61,265 bases of DNA from Candidatus Mediterraneibacter stercoripullorum. GTDB lineage: Bacteria; Bacillota; Clostridia; Lachnospirales; Lachnospiraceae. Position numbers and translations under genes: made by a program. This document shows, piece by piece, positions 35,254 to 44,438 of the stretch. The stretch spans positions 1 to 61,265 of the forward strand of contig DXCZ01000104.1 in NCBI GenBank assembly GCA_019115765.1, given 5' to 3'. How positions within the stretch are numbered: position 1 is the first letter of the stretch; each line of letters begins with the position of its first letter. The notes beneath the pieces are model-generated. The model searched no databases and was not told the DNA's origin. It saw only the letters and a program-made list of their open reading frames with translations.

Positions 35254-36681
35254 CTATTTATTATTCACTGTACCCGCTGCCCTGAAGCAGATATATGCCC
35301 CCTCAGCTTCTGCACGGATGCAGGACTTTTCAGGATAATATCTTGTAGAAAATACATACTGTCCGCCGTTTACAAACACCTCAACGGAAGATACATCTGT
35401 AAGGATCTTTACATCTTCCAGCTTTTCCATTCTGGCATATCTTGATCCCCGGCCACCGGAGACAGCGCCTTTATTCTGATCGATAAACCGCATTTCAAAA
35501 CGTCCGTCCCGATACTCCAGGATCAGCTCTTCCCCCAGTACCGCATAGAACCGGCTGCCGCATATTCCGGAAATATCTGCTTCATAGACCTGGTATCCCT
35601 CCATGCTGATCTGGCCGGAAGCTGTTGCTGCAGGACTGAGCTTCTCCTCCAGCTCACGGACAGGTCTCTGGCATACTTTTCCGTCCTGTATATAAACTTC
35701 CCTTGGGAATGTAAAGCAGTGCTGCCATCCGTCTTCAATGGTCCTGTTCGTGTATTCCTCACAGTCCGGCATCCCCATCCATCCGATCTGTATCCGTCTG
35801 CCGTCCTCTGTCTCAAAGCTCTGAGGAGCATAGTAATCAAATCCGTAATCCCAGAGATGGTATTCCGAGAGGCCCGGATTATCGCAGATTTCTCCGTCCA
35901 GGATAAAATATCCGGACTGATAGACATTTCTTTCATCCCATTCTCCGCCTTCCAGCCCCTGCACAGATGCAGAAAGGATCTTCGTGCCGTCCAGTTCAAA
36001 ATAGTCCGGGCACTCCCACATATATCCGAAGGGTTTCTCAGTGCTGACGCGTCTGTGAACCTTCCAGTTCACCTTATCCTCCGAGCGGAAAATCACCGCC
36101 TGTCCCACGTCAGCCTTTGTCCTGGCCCCCTGGATCATATAATAGACTCCATCCCGTTTCCATACCTTCGGATCCCGGACGTGGAGTGTCAGATCAGAGG
36201 GATAATCGCAGTTTTTCATCAGAAGATTCTTAGGACCGAAATGCATCCCGTCTCTGCTTTTTACCAGGACCGTATTAGCCTCTCTGCCGCTGTTGATATA
36301 GTCATAGTCGTCCCTGTCCTCCAGTTTTACATTTCCTGTATAATACAGGTACATTTCCTCATTCTCGACAAACGCGCATCCGGAGTATACGCCGCCGCAG
36401 TCAAAGGGCTGATCCGGATACAAGGTCACGCCCTGGTATTCCCATTGGATCATATCCCGACTTATGTAATGTCCCCACATCTTCACTCCGCCTTCCGGAT
36501 TGAAGGGTGAATACTGGAAAAATGCATGATAGATTCCCTTGAACTGACAGAGCCCGTTAGGGTCGTTGAGCCAGCCCACAGGCGGCATCAGATGCAGCTG
36601 CTGGCGGAAACGGTCCTTTCCGTCCGCCTGTCTTTCGGCAGCTTCTGTTAATTTCATCAAATCCTTTGTCAGCGCACTCAT
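35254..36681 (-). CDS. scrB: Sucrose-6-phosphate hydrolase (GH32)
   Basis: 475 aa. Five-bladed propeller GH32 motifs: WLNDPNG with nucleophile Asp (about residue 40), FRD-type VRDPKV, and the acid/base Glu in WECPDYF. A C-terminal beta-sandwich follows. It splits sucrose 6-phosphate, delivered by the PTS permease encoded upstream, into glucose 6-phosphate and fructose. AGGAGG is 6 nt before the ATG. Third element of the scrR-scrA-scrB cluster. Confidence 0.93.
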   Translation of the reverse strand: MSALTKDLMKLTEAAERQADGKDRFRQQLHLMPPVGWLNDPNGLCQFKGIYHAFFQYSPFNPEGGVKMWGHYISRDMIQWEYQGVTLYPDQPFDCGGVYSGCAFVENEEMYLYYTGNVKLEDRDDYDYINSGREANTVLVKSRDGMHFGPKNLLMKNCDYPSDLTLHVRDPKVWKRDGVYYMIQGARTKADVGQAVIFRSEDKVNWKVHRRVSTEKPFGYMWECPDYFELDGTKILSASVQGLEGGEWDERNVYQSGYFILDGEICDNPGLSEYHLWDYGFDYYAPQSFETEDGRRIQIGWMGMPDCEEYTNRTIEDGWQHCFTFPREVYIQDGKVCQRPVRELEEKLSPAATASGQISMEGYQVYEADISGICGSRFYAVLGEELILEYRDGRFEMRFIDQNKGAVSGGRGSRYARMEKLEDVKILTDVSSVEVFVNGGQYVFSTRYYPEKSCIRAEAEGAYICFRAAGTVNNK

Positions 36682-36708
36682 AATGTGCCTCCTGTCATTC
36701 TATTTTAT

Positions 36709-36759
36709 GAAAGCCTTCCGCGCGGCATCTTATCTTATGTCTGTGCAGAAGGCTCTTTC
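36709..36759 (-). terminator. Hairpin between scrA and scrB
   Basis: GAAAGCCTTC (36709-36718) pairs with GAAGGCTCTTTC (36748-36759) with one bulge, then TTTCATAAAAT. Probably an attenuator lowering scrB relative to scrA. Confidence 0.5.
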
Positions 36760-36773
36760 TTATCTGTTAAACA

Positions 36774-38729
36774 TTATTTCTCAAGTTTCATGATCGGACT
36801 GCCCTCACTTACATCGCCGGGCTCGGCTTTCTCCACGTTTCCAAACTGATCCGCATTTGTCAGGATAAACATGGTAGTTGCCGGATATCCTGCTGCCCGG
36901 ATCGTATCCAGATCCGCCTCGATGAGCACGTCTCCCGCCTTCACAGAAGCCCCGTCAGATACCTTTTTGGTAAATCCTTTTCCTTCCATCTTTACAGTAT
37001 CTATGCCCACATGGATCAGCAGTTCTCCGCCTGCCTTCGTAGTCATGCACACTGCATGTCCTGTATCAAAAATGTTGATCACTTCTCCGTCGCAGGGAGC
37101 CACGATCTTTCCATCTGCAGGCTCTACTGCTACAGTAGTTCCGAGCATCTCGGATGCAAATGTCTGGTCACTTACCTGAGACAGTGGAACGACTTTGCCG
37201 TTGACCGGACTTCCAAGAGTCTCTTCTTTTACTTCTTCCGTGGGAATCTGTGCCGCTGCTCCTTCATTTCTGTCAGCAGCATCTCCTGCTGCCATGCTGC
37301 CTGCATTATCTGTCCCGGCCGGTACACTTCCTGCTGCCTGAGCCTCCGGCTTCTGATCCTTATAAAGGATGAATGAGATCACAAATGCTACTCCCACAGC
37401 GATCAGCATCTCGATCAGATACTGTACCGGTGAATCAAGACAGAGCAGGATACCGAAGATACCGGTAACGCCGGTTCCCTTTGCTCCGAGGTGTACGATG
37501 GAAGCATACAGAGCGCCGCATCCGCCTCCGATACATCCTGCGATAAATGGCTTGAAGAATCTTAAGTTCACACCGAAGATAGCCGGTTCCGTGATTCCCA
37601 TGAATGCACTTAACGATGACGGAAGAGCCAGAGACTTGATCTTCTTGTCTTTTGACTTCAGTGCTACTGCAAGAGCAGCTGCTCCCTGTGCGATGTTCGC
37701 CGCACTTGCAAGCGGCAGCCAGTATGTAACGCCGTACTGAGCGATCTGTCCGATATCGATGGCTGTATACATCTGATGGATACCGGTAACGACTGTAGGC
37801 GCGTAGAGGGCTCCCATGACAAGGCTTCCAAGTCCAAGCGGAAGAGTCAGCAGCCACTGGATACCGTCAAGGACGGCATTCTCAGCCCATACAAAGATCG
37901 GTCCGATAATGGCAAGGGTGAGATAACCTGTTACAAATACACTGACAAGAGGAGTCACAAACAGATCCAGTACCTCTGGCACTACCTTATGCAGCTTCTT
38001 CTCGATCACGGACAGAAGCCATACAGCGATCACAACCGGTATCACGTGTCCCTGATATCCTACCATATCGATATCATACAGTCCGAAAAATACAGGCTGT
38101 GTCTGCAGCACGTCTTCTGTGGCAACTGTATACGCGTTCTGCAGCGATGGATGGATCATGATCATTCCGATGACCGCACCCAGATAAGGATTTGCGCCGA
38201 ACGCTTTCGCTGCGGAGAACGCAATCAGGATCTGCAGAAATGTATATGCTGTGTTGCTGAACAGGTTGGCAAATACATAGATGGAACTGCTGGTGTCCAT
38301 ATTAATAAATCCATTGTTGATCATAAAATCCAAAGAATTCATGATTCCCATAAGGAAACCGCTGGCAACGATAGCCGGGATAATTGGCACGAAAATATCA
38401 CCCAGCAGTTTAATCGCCCTCATAAATACATTCTGCTTCTGAGCAGCAGCTTCCTTTGCTTCTGCCTTCGAGCTGGCCGTTATCCCTGCCATAGAAATAA
38501 ACTCATCAAATACTTTATTAACCGTTCCTGTTCCTAGAATGATCTGGAGCTGTCCCGATGCCTCAAATACACCTTTCACTCCATCTACATTCTCAATGGC
38601 CGTCTTGTCTGCCTTGCTGTTGTCGGCAATGACAAGACGGAGCCTGGTCGCACAGTGCGCGGCGGAAACGATGTTCTTGCTTCCGCCGACTTTGTCCAGA
38701 ATTTCCTGAGCGGTCTTTCTGTAATCCAT
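36774..38729 (-). CDS. scrA: PTS sucrose transporter, EIIBCA
   Basis: 651 aa. EIIB domain (1-85) with phospho-Cys26 in AAHCATRLRL; EIIC membrane domain (about 105-460); a Pro/Ala/Gly linker; EIIA domain (about 500-650) with the phospho-His in LLIHVGIDT. It imports and phosphorylates sucrose. Substrate is inferred from the neighbouring scrB and scrR; beta-glucoside or trehalose EIIs look similar. Start at MDYRKTAQEIL after AAGGAAGGAG; the frame extends 14 codons upstream without support. Confidence 0.92.
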   Translation of the reverse strand: MDYRKTAQEILDKVGGSKNIVSAAHCATRLRLVIADNSKADKTAIENVDGVKGVFEASGQLQIILGTGTVNKVFDEFISMAGITASSKAEAKEAAAQKQNVFMRAIKLLGDIFVPIIPAIVASGFLMGIMNSLDFMINNGFINMDTSSSIYVFANLFSNTAYTFLQILIAFSAAKAFGANPYLGAVIGMIMIHPSLQNAYTVATEDVLQTQPVFFGLYDIDMVGYQGHVIPVVIAVWLLSVIEKKLHKVVPEVLDLFVTPLVSVFVTGYLTLAIIGPIFVWAENAVLDGIQWLLTLPLGLGSLVMGALYAPTVVTGIHQMYTAIDIGQIAQYGVTYWLPLASAANIAQGAAALAVALKSKDKKIKSLALPSSLSAFMGITEPAIFGVNLRFFKPFIAGCIGGGCGALYASIVHLGAKGTGVTGIFGILLCLDSPVQYLIEMLIAVGVAFVISFILYKDQKPEAQAAGSVPAGTDNAGSMAAGDAADRNEGAAAQIPTEEVKEETLGSPVNGKVVPLSQVSDQTFASEMLGTTVAVEPADGKIVAPCDGEVINIFDTGHAVCMTTKAGGELLIHVGIDTVKMEGKGFTKKVSDGASVKAGDVLIEADLDTIRAAGYPATTMFILTNADQFGNVEKAEPGDVSEGSPIMKLEK

Positions 38730-38784
38730 ATTAACTCTCCTTCCTTTTATAAAATCTGTAATCGATTTCATATTTTCTGTATAA

Positions 38785-38813
38785 ATAATAGCTCTGTCAA
38801 TGAGATTTGTAAA
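38785..38813 (-). promoter_or_regulatory. scrA promoter
   Basis: Minus strand: TTTACA (38808-38813), 17-nt spacer, TATTAT (38785-38790), about 55 bp upstream of the scrA start. Confidence 0.75.
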
Positions 38814-38879
38814 GGCTTAATAATTACTAATTTTTATTTTTATATTTTGTGGAAGATGCATAATCCTATTTAAATTTTA

Positions 38880-38893
38880 TGATATCGTTATCA
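38880..38893. promoter_or_regulatory. Candidate ScrR (LacI-family) operator
   Basis: Imperfect dyad TGATA-TCGT-TATCA, of the type bound by LacI-family proteins, 67 bp upstream of the scrA -35 and downstream of scrR. Confidence 0.5.
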
Positions 38894-38962
38894 CATCTAT
38901 TTCAGAAAATGCTCAATCTATAAAGCTGGTTCAAGTTCTTTCTTTTCTTATAGAACAGAAAA

Positions 38963-38992
38963 TCTCCGGCTTTCAGGATTGAAAACCGGAGA
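38963..38992 (-). terminator. Terminator after scrR
   Basis: TCTCCGG/CCGGAGA arms (38963-38969, 38986-38992) with inner TTTC/GAAA pairing and TTTTC after it on the minus strand. Confidence 0.75.
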
Positions 38993-39010
38993 AAACATCT
39001 CATCATATCT

Positions 39011-40036
39011 TTACTTTACCAGCCGGAATCCCAGTTTCATCTCAATCGGGATCCGCTCGCCCCTCTCGATCACATCAAGCAGCAGTTCTGCCCCCCGGAT
39101 ACCGCTGGTCTTGTACCCGAAGTGGACCGTTGGAATTCCCCCTGTTACTGCCTTCAGGAACTGATTGTCGCCAAATCCGGTAACCCTGATATCCGAACTC
39201 TCCAGGATGTACTGCATCCTTGTCCCGGAGTTGTCAGCTGCGGCAGGAATATGCGCTTTCCTGTAGGCCAGGATTGCCTCAATTGCTCCTGCTGCTATCG
39301 TATCGGTAGCGCATGAAATAACAGCGATGCCTTCTTCATTTTCCAGCAGATCCAGCGCTGCCTGATAACCGGAATCCATAGTAAACTCCGATCTTCTCAC
39401 ATAACTCTCAGTCAGCTCTGTCCCGCCGGACTTCAGTCCAGCCCGGAACCCGTCCTCTCTGGCCACTCCGACCGCCTTATCTTCACGGGTCACCCCGATG
39501 TATGCTACATGGCTGTCCGGTCTTAAAAGAGCCGCAGCTTCTTTTCCCATAGTCTTTCCGGCTCCGTAGTCATCATGGTAGATACAGTTGGCATACTTCG
39601 TATACTGCCCCACCACCACTACCGGGACTTTTGATTCCTTCAGGAATTTTCTGTGTTCTCCCGTGATTACAGTTCCAATTAGTACGATCCCATCCACCGG
39701 ATAACTCTCAAATAGCTTCAGATATGTGATCTCCTTACGCGGATCATTGTCTGTGCTGGCAAGGAGCATCTGATATCCTCTGGCCGAAAGCACCTGCTCG
39801 ATTCCCGCCGTCACCCGGCTGATAGACTCAGAATTGATCTTTGGTACCACAACACCCACAAGACACGCTCTTTTTGTACGGAGCATCCTCGCCTGGGCAG
39901 AAGGCTGGTAACCGGTGGCATCGATTACCTTTTTTATCTGCTCCTTCTTTTCATCACTGACATATCCGCCATTCAAATATCTTGACACCGCCGCGCTGGA
40001 AACTCCGGCCAGATGAGCGATTTCTTTGATAGTCAT
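39011..40036 (-). CDS. scrR: LacI-family repressor of sucrose genes
   Basis: 341 aa. Typical N-terminal helix-turn-helix and hinge: MTIKEIAHLAGVSSAAVSRYLN, then the periplasmic-binding-like effector domain (about 60-340). It probably represses scrA and scrB and is relieved by a sucrose-derived sugar. Start at MTIKEIAH after GGGAGG; the 14-codon longer frame has no support. Located directly upstream of scrA. Confidence 0.9.
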   Translation of the reverse strand: MTIKEIAHLAGVSSAAVSRYLNGGYVSDEKKEQIKKVIDATGYQPSAQARMLRTKRACLVGVVVPKINSESISRVTAGIEQVLSARGYQMLLASTDNDPRKEITYLKLFESYPVDGIVLIGTVITGEHRKFLKESKVPVVVVGQYTKYANCIYHDDYGAGKTMGKEAAALLRPDSHVAYIGVTREDKAVGVAREDGFRAGLKSGGTELTESYVRRSEFTMDSGYQAALDLLENEEGIAVISCATDTIAAGAIEAILAYRKAHIPAAADNSGTRMQYILESSDIRVTGFGDNQFLKAVTGGIPTVHFGYKTSGIRGAELLLDVIERGERIPIEMKLGFRLVK

Positions 40037-40074
40037 AGAATGTCTACCTCCCGCCGTATTATAAATGTATTCTA

Positions 40075-40786
40075 TCACCGTAAGGCAGGTCTGTACAATA
40101 CCGGCGTCAATCCTTCAGCTGTTTTTTTAATGCCATAGTGAACATTTCCAAAAGTCTCCCCCGGAATATTGAGCTTATAGGGTCTCCAAGTTCCTGTACC
40201 GATGAACACCGCATCATAGCCGTCTGCAAGGAGATCATGCACCGCTGTAGATCCTCCCAGGGCGAAGTTCGGACGGAACAGAATTCCCAGCTCACGCATC
40301 TTCTTGTAATACCGGTCCAGTATAGACTTGGGAAGCCGGAACTCCGGGATACCATAGCGAAGGATACCGCCGATCTTCTCACGTACCTCGAATATCGTCA
40401 CCTTATACCCTCTGCAGGCCATCAGAATCGCGATAGTAATACCCGCCGGTCCCGCGCCTACTACACCGATACGCCCGCCATTCCATGGCTTTCTCTCCAG
40501 CACCATCTTATCAAAACATGTATCGGAAATATAATTTTCAACAGAGGAAATGTGTACCGGTTCCCCTTTAATTCCCTTCACACTGCTTCTCATGATCGCA
40601 TACCAGAGAACAGATCACAGACAGCGGATTGTTTGCAAAGACCATCTCCGCCGCCTCAGTCATCTGCCCGGCCAGGAACATCTGGATCATAGCAGGGATC
40701 GGAGTATTGATCGGACATCCCTCCCGGCATCTCGGCTTCTTACAGTTCAGACATCTCTTAGCTTCATCGATCGCATGTGATCCCAT
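40075..40786 (-). pseudogene. Glutamate synthase small-subunit-like oxidoreductase (gltD), frameshifted and truncated
   Basis: Starts at ATG 40786 after CAGGAGG. The N-terminal Fe-S domain is clear (CLNCKKPRCREGCPINTPIP and CSLVCDHEKQC). At about 40590 the frame is lost: EKQCEG runs to a stop, while the next frame gives VKGIKGEPVHISSVENYI and the FAD/NAD domain (IGVVGAGPAGI). The missing bases correspond to the HCV(K/R) codons. The protein then ends after NVHYGI with an unrelated tail, so the C-terminal half (about 230 residues) is gone. It abuts the scrR gene, suggesting a deletion. Confidence 0.8.
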
Positions 40787-40980
40787 TTCGTAACCTCCTG
40801 AATTTTCATATGATTCGTATCGATATACTCTGCATGATTGAGCTATGCTCACGTATCTCTATTATCTAGTTTGCCACGAAAAAATCAAAAGTCAATCATC
40901 GTTATTTTCTTAACTCTGCTCTTTAAAAATTATTGCCTTCGTTCAAGGCTTTTACGGGTCTCTGAGCTCCTTTCCCGGGA

Positions 40981-41038
40981 CAATAAAGAGGCCGGAGCCG
41001 GAAAATATTTATCTCCTAATCCGGCCGCCTCGTTATTG
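40981..41038. repeat. Imperfect long hairpin upstream of the gltD remnant
   Basis: CAATAA/TTATTG outer arms with GAGGC/GCCTC and CCGGA/TCCGG inner pairs. It lies in the 354-bp stretch 40853-41206, whose only other feature is the pgm terminator. It might be a leader or attenuator of the dead gltD. Confidence 0.45.
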
Positions 41039-41102
41039 TACTGAAACAAAAACAAAGCTGTTCCTGAAATTGGATGCAATTTTAACAGGGCCGCCCCGAA
41101 TA

Positions 41103-41149
41103 GAAAAAAAGAATAACTGTCAGATAAATCACTATCCAACAGCTATTCT
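41103..41149 (-). terminator. Terminator of phosphoglucomutase gene
   Basis: Eleven-base-pair stem (41110-41120 with 41139-41149, one G-U pair) followed by seven T on the minus strand. Confidence 0.85.
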
Positions 41150-41206
41150 CTTCCATTCATTTTAAATCATATAACAGCTGGCCTTTACCGGTCTATGCTT
41201 TCCTCA

Positions 41207-42889
41207 TTACTCCATGATCGGCTTCATTGCCTCAGCCAGCTTATCTTTCTCTGCCTGTGCCTCATCCAGATCTTTTCCAAGAGTCGTGTAGTAGATCTTG
41301 ATCTTCGGCTCTGTTCCGGAAGGACGAACAATAACAGTCTCTTTATTCTCCAGCTTGTAGATCAGAACATTCGCTGACGGAAGTCCTGTCTCTTCCGGTT
41401 TTGTATAGTCTGTCACAGAGTCTACCTTGTATCCGGCGATCTCAGTCAGCGGGTTCTCCCGCAGATTCTGCATGATACCTGCCATCTTGTCCATTCCGCT
41501 CAGTCCCGGGAATTCGAAGCTGTCAACCTTGTTCAGGTAACGTCCGTACTGTGCGTAGATCTCTTCCAGTCTCTGTTTCAGAGAGCTTCCAATGCTTCTG
41601 TAGTAAGCAGCCATCTCGCAGATCAGCATGGAACCGATGACAGCATCTTTGTCACGTACATAAGGTCCTGCCAGGTATCCATAGCTCTCCTCGAATCCGA
41701 AGATGAAACGGTCAACCTCTCCTGCCTCCTCAAGCTGAGCAATCTGATCACCGATCCATTTGAATCCGGTAAGAACACTTCTGAGCTCTACTCCGTAGTG
41801 CTCTGCCACTGCATCAGCCAGCGGTGTGGAAACGATAGACTTCACAGCCACAGCATTCTCCGGCATCGTACCTTTCTCGATACGTCCTGCACAGATATAG
41901 TCGAGAAGAAGCACACCTACTTCATTTCCGCTTACCAGCTCATAAGATCCGTCCGGGCACTTCATCGCAATGCCGACACGGTCTGCATCCGGATCTGTAG
42001 CGAGCATCAGATCTGCGCCTGTCTCTTTTGCAAGGTTCAGTCCAAGCTCAAGTGCTGCGAAAATCTCAGGATTCGGATAGCTGCATGTAGTAAAGTAGCC
42101 GTTCGGATACTCCTGATCCGGAACGATAGTAATATCAGTAATTCCGATGTCTTTGAGCACCTGTGTAACAGGTACAAGTCCTGATCCGTTCAGCGGGCTG
42201 TAAACCAGCTTCAGTCCGGCAGTCTTGCACAGACCCGGACGAACCTGTCTGGACTCGATAGCGTCATAGAGAGCTCTCTTGCAGTCGTCTCCCACGAAGC
42301 GGATCAGACCTTCCTCAACGCCCTCTGCAAATGACATATATTTTGCCCCTGTCAGGACATCTGTCTTCTGGATCTCATCGTAAACAATTGCAGCCGCATC
42401 ATCTGTCATCTGGCATCCGTCCGGTCCATAAGCCTTATATCCGTTATATTTGGCCGGATTGTGTGAAGCCGTTACCATGATACCTGCATTGCAGTTATAA
42501 TAGCGTGTTGCAAATGAAAGCGCCGGCACAGGCATCAGAGCGTCATAGATCCTTACTTTGATTCCGTTTGCAGCCAGAACACCAGCTGCGTTCTTTGCAA
42601 ATACATCACTCTTCAAACGGCTGTCATAACTGATGGCAACAGTCTGTGTACCGCCCTGAGTCTTCACCCAGTTTGCAAGTCCCTGAGTTGCCTGGCGAAC
42701 AACATAAATGTTCATGCGGTTTGTTCCCGCCCCCAATACTCCGCGCAGTCCTGCGGTTCCAAACTTCAGCGCCACGGCAAAACGGTCCTTGATCTCCTCA
42801 TCATTTCCTTCAATCCTGGCAAGCTCCGGATTCAGATCCGCATCCTCCAGATCTGCTGCAAGCCAGCGCTTATACTCTTCCTGATACAT
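41207..42889 (-). CDS. Phosphoglucomutase/phosphomannomutase
   Basis: 560 aa alpha-D-phosphohexomutase. Active-site phosphoserine loop TASHNPAKYNGYK (about 145), metal loop DPDADRVGI (about 300), sugar loop GFEESYGYL (about 400) and phosphate loop RPSGTEPKIK near the C-terminus. It interconverts glucose 1-phosphate and glucose 6-phosphate, linking glycogen phosphorolysis to glycolysis. Start at ATG 42889 after AGGAG; a GTG 3 codons upstream overlaps that site. Monocistronic. Similar to Bacillus PgcA. Confidence 0.93.
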   Translation of the reverse strand: MYQEEYKRWLAADLEDADLNPELARIEGNDEEIKDRFAVALKFGTAGLRGVLGAGTNRMNIYVVRQATQGLANWVKTQGGTQTVAISYDSRLKSDVFAKNAAGVLAANGIKVRIYDALMPVPALSFATRYYNCNAGIMVTASHNPAKYNGYKAYGPDGCQMTDDAAAIVYDEIQKTDVLTGAKYMSFAEGVEEGLIRFVGDDCKRALYDAIESRQVRPGLCKTAGLKLVYSPLNGSGLVPVTQVLKDIGITDITIVPDQEYPNGYFTTCSYPNPEIFAALELGLNLAKETGADLMLATDPDADRVGIAMKCPDGSYELVSGNEVGVLLLDYICAGRIEKGTMPENAVAVKSIVSTPLADAVAEHYGVELRSVLTGFKWIGDQIAQLEEAGEVDRFIFGFEESYGYLAGPYVRDKDAVIGSMLICEMAAYYRSIGSSLKQRLEEIYAQYGRYLNKVDSFEFPGLSGMDKMAGIMQNLRENPLTEIAGYKVDSVTDYTKPEETGLPSANVLIYKLENKETVIVRPSGTEPKIKIYYTTLGKDLDEAQAEKDKLAEAMKPIME

Positions 42890-43022
42890 TTTTACCACTC
42901 CTACTACTTTCTTTGTTATTTTTTTGTGTAAATATTACAACACTATAAATAATATACCATGTTTAAGTCTGAACGGCAATCATTCTTGCTATTTCCTGTT
43001 AAATAAAAGCAACAGTTCAGCC

Positions 43023-43092
43023 AGCGCCATTCATAAAACCGCACTTCGTGCTTATCGCGGCTCCGCCGCTGTTTTACTCATTGACAGGCGCT
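43023..43092. repeat. Small cruciform-like intergenic element
   Basis: AGCGCC/GGCGCT outer arms and AAAAC/GTTTT enclose two hairpins, GCAC-TTC-GTGC and GCGG-CTCCG-CCGC. It lies in the 351-bp gap 42890-43240, which otherwise holds only the kinase terminator. No gene seen. Confidence 0.45.
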
Positions 43093-43177
43093 CCGCTCAT
43101 CTGAATATCAGTCGCCGGATTCTTATGCAAGCATAAATCCGTCTCCTGATGTCAGATGTCTGAACTTTTAAAACAAA

Positions 43178-43212
43178 ATACGGGACGCAGTTCTTTTTAC
43201 TGCGCCCCGTAT
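43178..43212 (-). terminator. Terminator of sugar kinase gene
   Basis: Thirteen-position stem with one mismatch (43178-43190 and 43200-43212), followed on the minus strand by TTTTGTTTT. Confidence 0.8.
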
Positions 43213-43240
43213 CTTATTCTTATTTTCTCATTTGTAACAA

Positions 43241-44338
43241 TTATCTCTGAACTCTGGCTCCTGCTCCGCCCATGATTGCTTCTACTTCTTTCTTGCTTGC
43301 CATGGTTGTATCGCCAGGTGTAGTCATAGCCAGAGCTCCGTGTGCAGCGCCGTAATTTACTGCCAGCTCTGCATCTCCTGTTGTCATCAGTCCGTAGATC
43401 AGTCCAGACGCGAAGGAATCTCCGCCGCCTACACGGTCCATGATCTCCAGTCCTTTGTAATCTTTAGCCTTATAGATCTCACCGTCTGCCCAGCAGATTG
43501 CGCTCCAGTCGTTTACTGTAGCTGTCTTTACTTCACGGAGTGTTGTTGCAACTGCCTTGAAGTTCGGATATGTCTTCGCTGCTTCGTTGATCATCTTCTT
43601 ATAGCCGTCCAGATTCAGCTGCTTGAGATCTGCGTCGTTTCCTTCGATTTCAAATCCGAGGCATGCTGTAAAGTCTTCCTCGTTTCCGATCATAACGTCT
43701 ACATATTTTGCGATCTCCTTATTTACTTCCTGAGCCTTCTCCTGTCCGCCAATAGCACTCCACATGGAAGGACGGTAGTTCAGGTCATAAGAAACAACTG
43801 TTCCGTATTTCTTTGCAGTCTTGATCGCAGCCAGAACCGTCTCGCAGGACTGCTCTGACAGAGCAGCGTAGATTCCGCCAGTGTGCAGCCAGCGCACACC
43901 CAGTTCTCCAAAAATGTAATCAAAATCAAAGTCTTCCGGTTTTGCCTTTGAGATTGCTGTATTTGCACGGTCTGAGCATCCTACTGCTCCACGGATGCCG
44001 AATCCTCTCTCTGTAAAGTTGATACCGTTACGGCAGATTCTTCCGATTCCGTCTGTCTTCACCCATTTGATAAGAGATGTGTCCACACCTCCCTGAAGTA
44101 TGAAATCCTCCATCAACTTTCCTACTTCATTGTCTGCAAATGCTGTAATGACAGCAGTTTTCATTCCGAAGCATCTTCTTAAGCCACGGACTACATTATA
44201 CTCTCCGCCGCCTTCCCATGAGCGGAACTGCCTTGCTGTGCGGATTCTTCCCTCGCCCGGATCAAGGCGGAGCATAACCTCACCGAGTGATACTGCGTCA
44301 AATACACAGTCCTCTTTTGCTCTTAAATTCAGATCCAT
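43241..44338 (-). CDS. kdgK: PfkB-family sugar kinase, 2-keto-3-deoxygluconate kinase type
   Basis: 365 aa. Ribokinase fold: N-terminal GEVMLRLDPGEGRIR and GGGEYNVVRGL, C-terminal ATP/anion-hole motif VGGGDSFASGLIYGL with the catalytic Asp. KdgK makes 2-keto-3-deoxy-6-phosphogluconate from KDG in uronate breakdown. No KDPG aldolase (kdgA) is adjacent, so the exact sugar is inferred from family resemblance. Start at MDLNLRAKEDC after AAGGAGG; 11 extra upstream codons have no support. Confidence 0.75.
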   Translation of the reverse strand: MDLNLRAKEDCVFDAVSLGEVMLRLDPGEGRIRTARQFRSWEGGGEYNVVRGLRRCFGMKTAVITAFADNEVGKLMEDFILQGGVDTSLIKWVKTDGIGRICRNGINFTERGFGIRGAVGCSDRANTAISKAKPEDFDFDYIFGELGVRWLHTGGIYAALSEQSCETVLAAIKTAKKYGTVVSYDLNYRPSMWSAIGGQEKAQEVNKEIAKYVDVMIGNEEDFTACLGFEIEGNDADLKQLNLDGYKKMINEAAKTYPNFKAVATTLREVKTATVNDWSAICWADGEIYKAKDYKGLEIMDRVGGGDSFASGLIYGLMTTGDAELAVNYGAAHGALAMTTPGDTTMASKKEVEAIMGGAGARVQR

Positions 44339-44438
44339 AATCTGTTCGTCCTCCTTCGATAATATATGCACGTTCAGGACTCATAGCCCATATATATAAG
44401 AATAGTATGGATTCCGGTTTTTGGCAATAAAAAATTCT

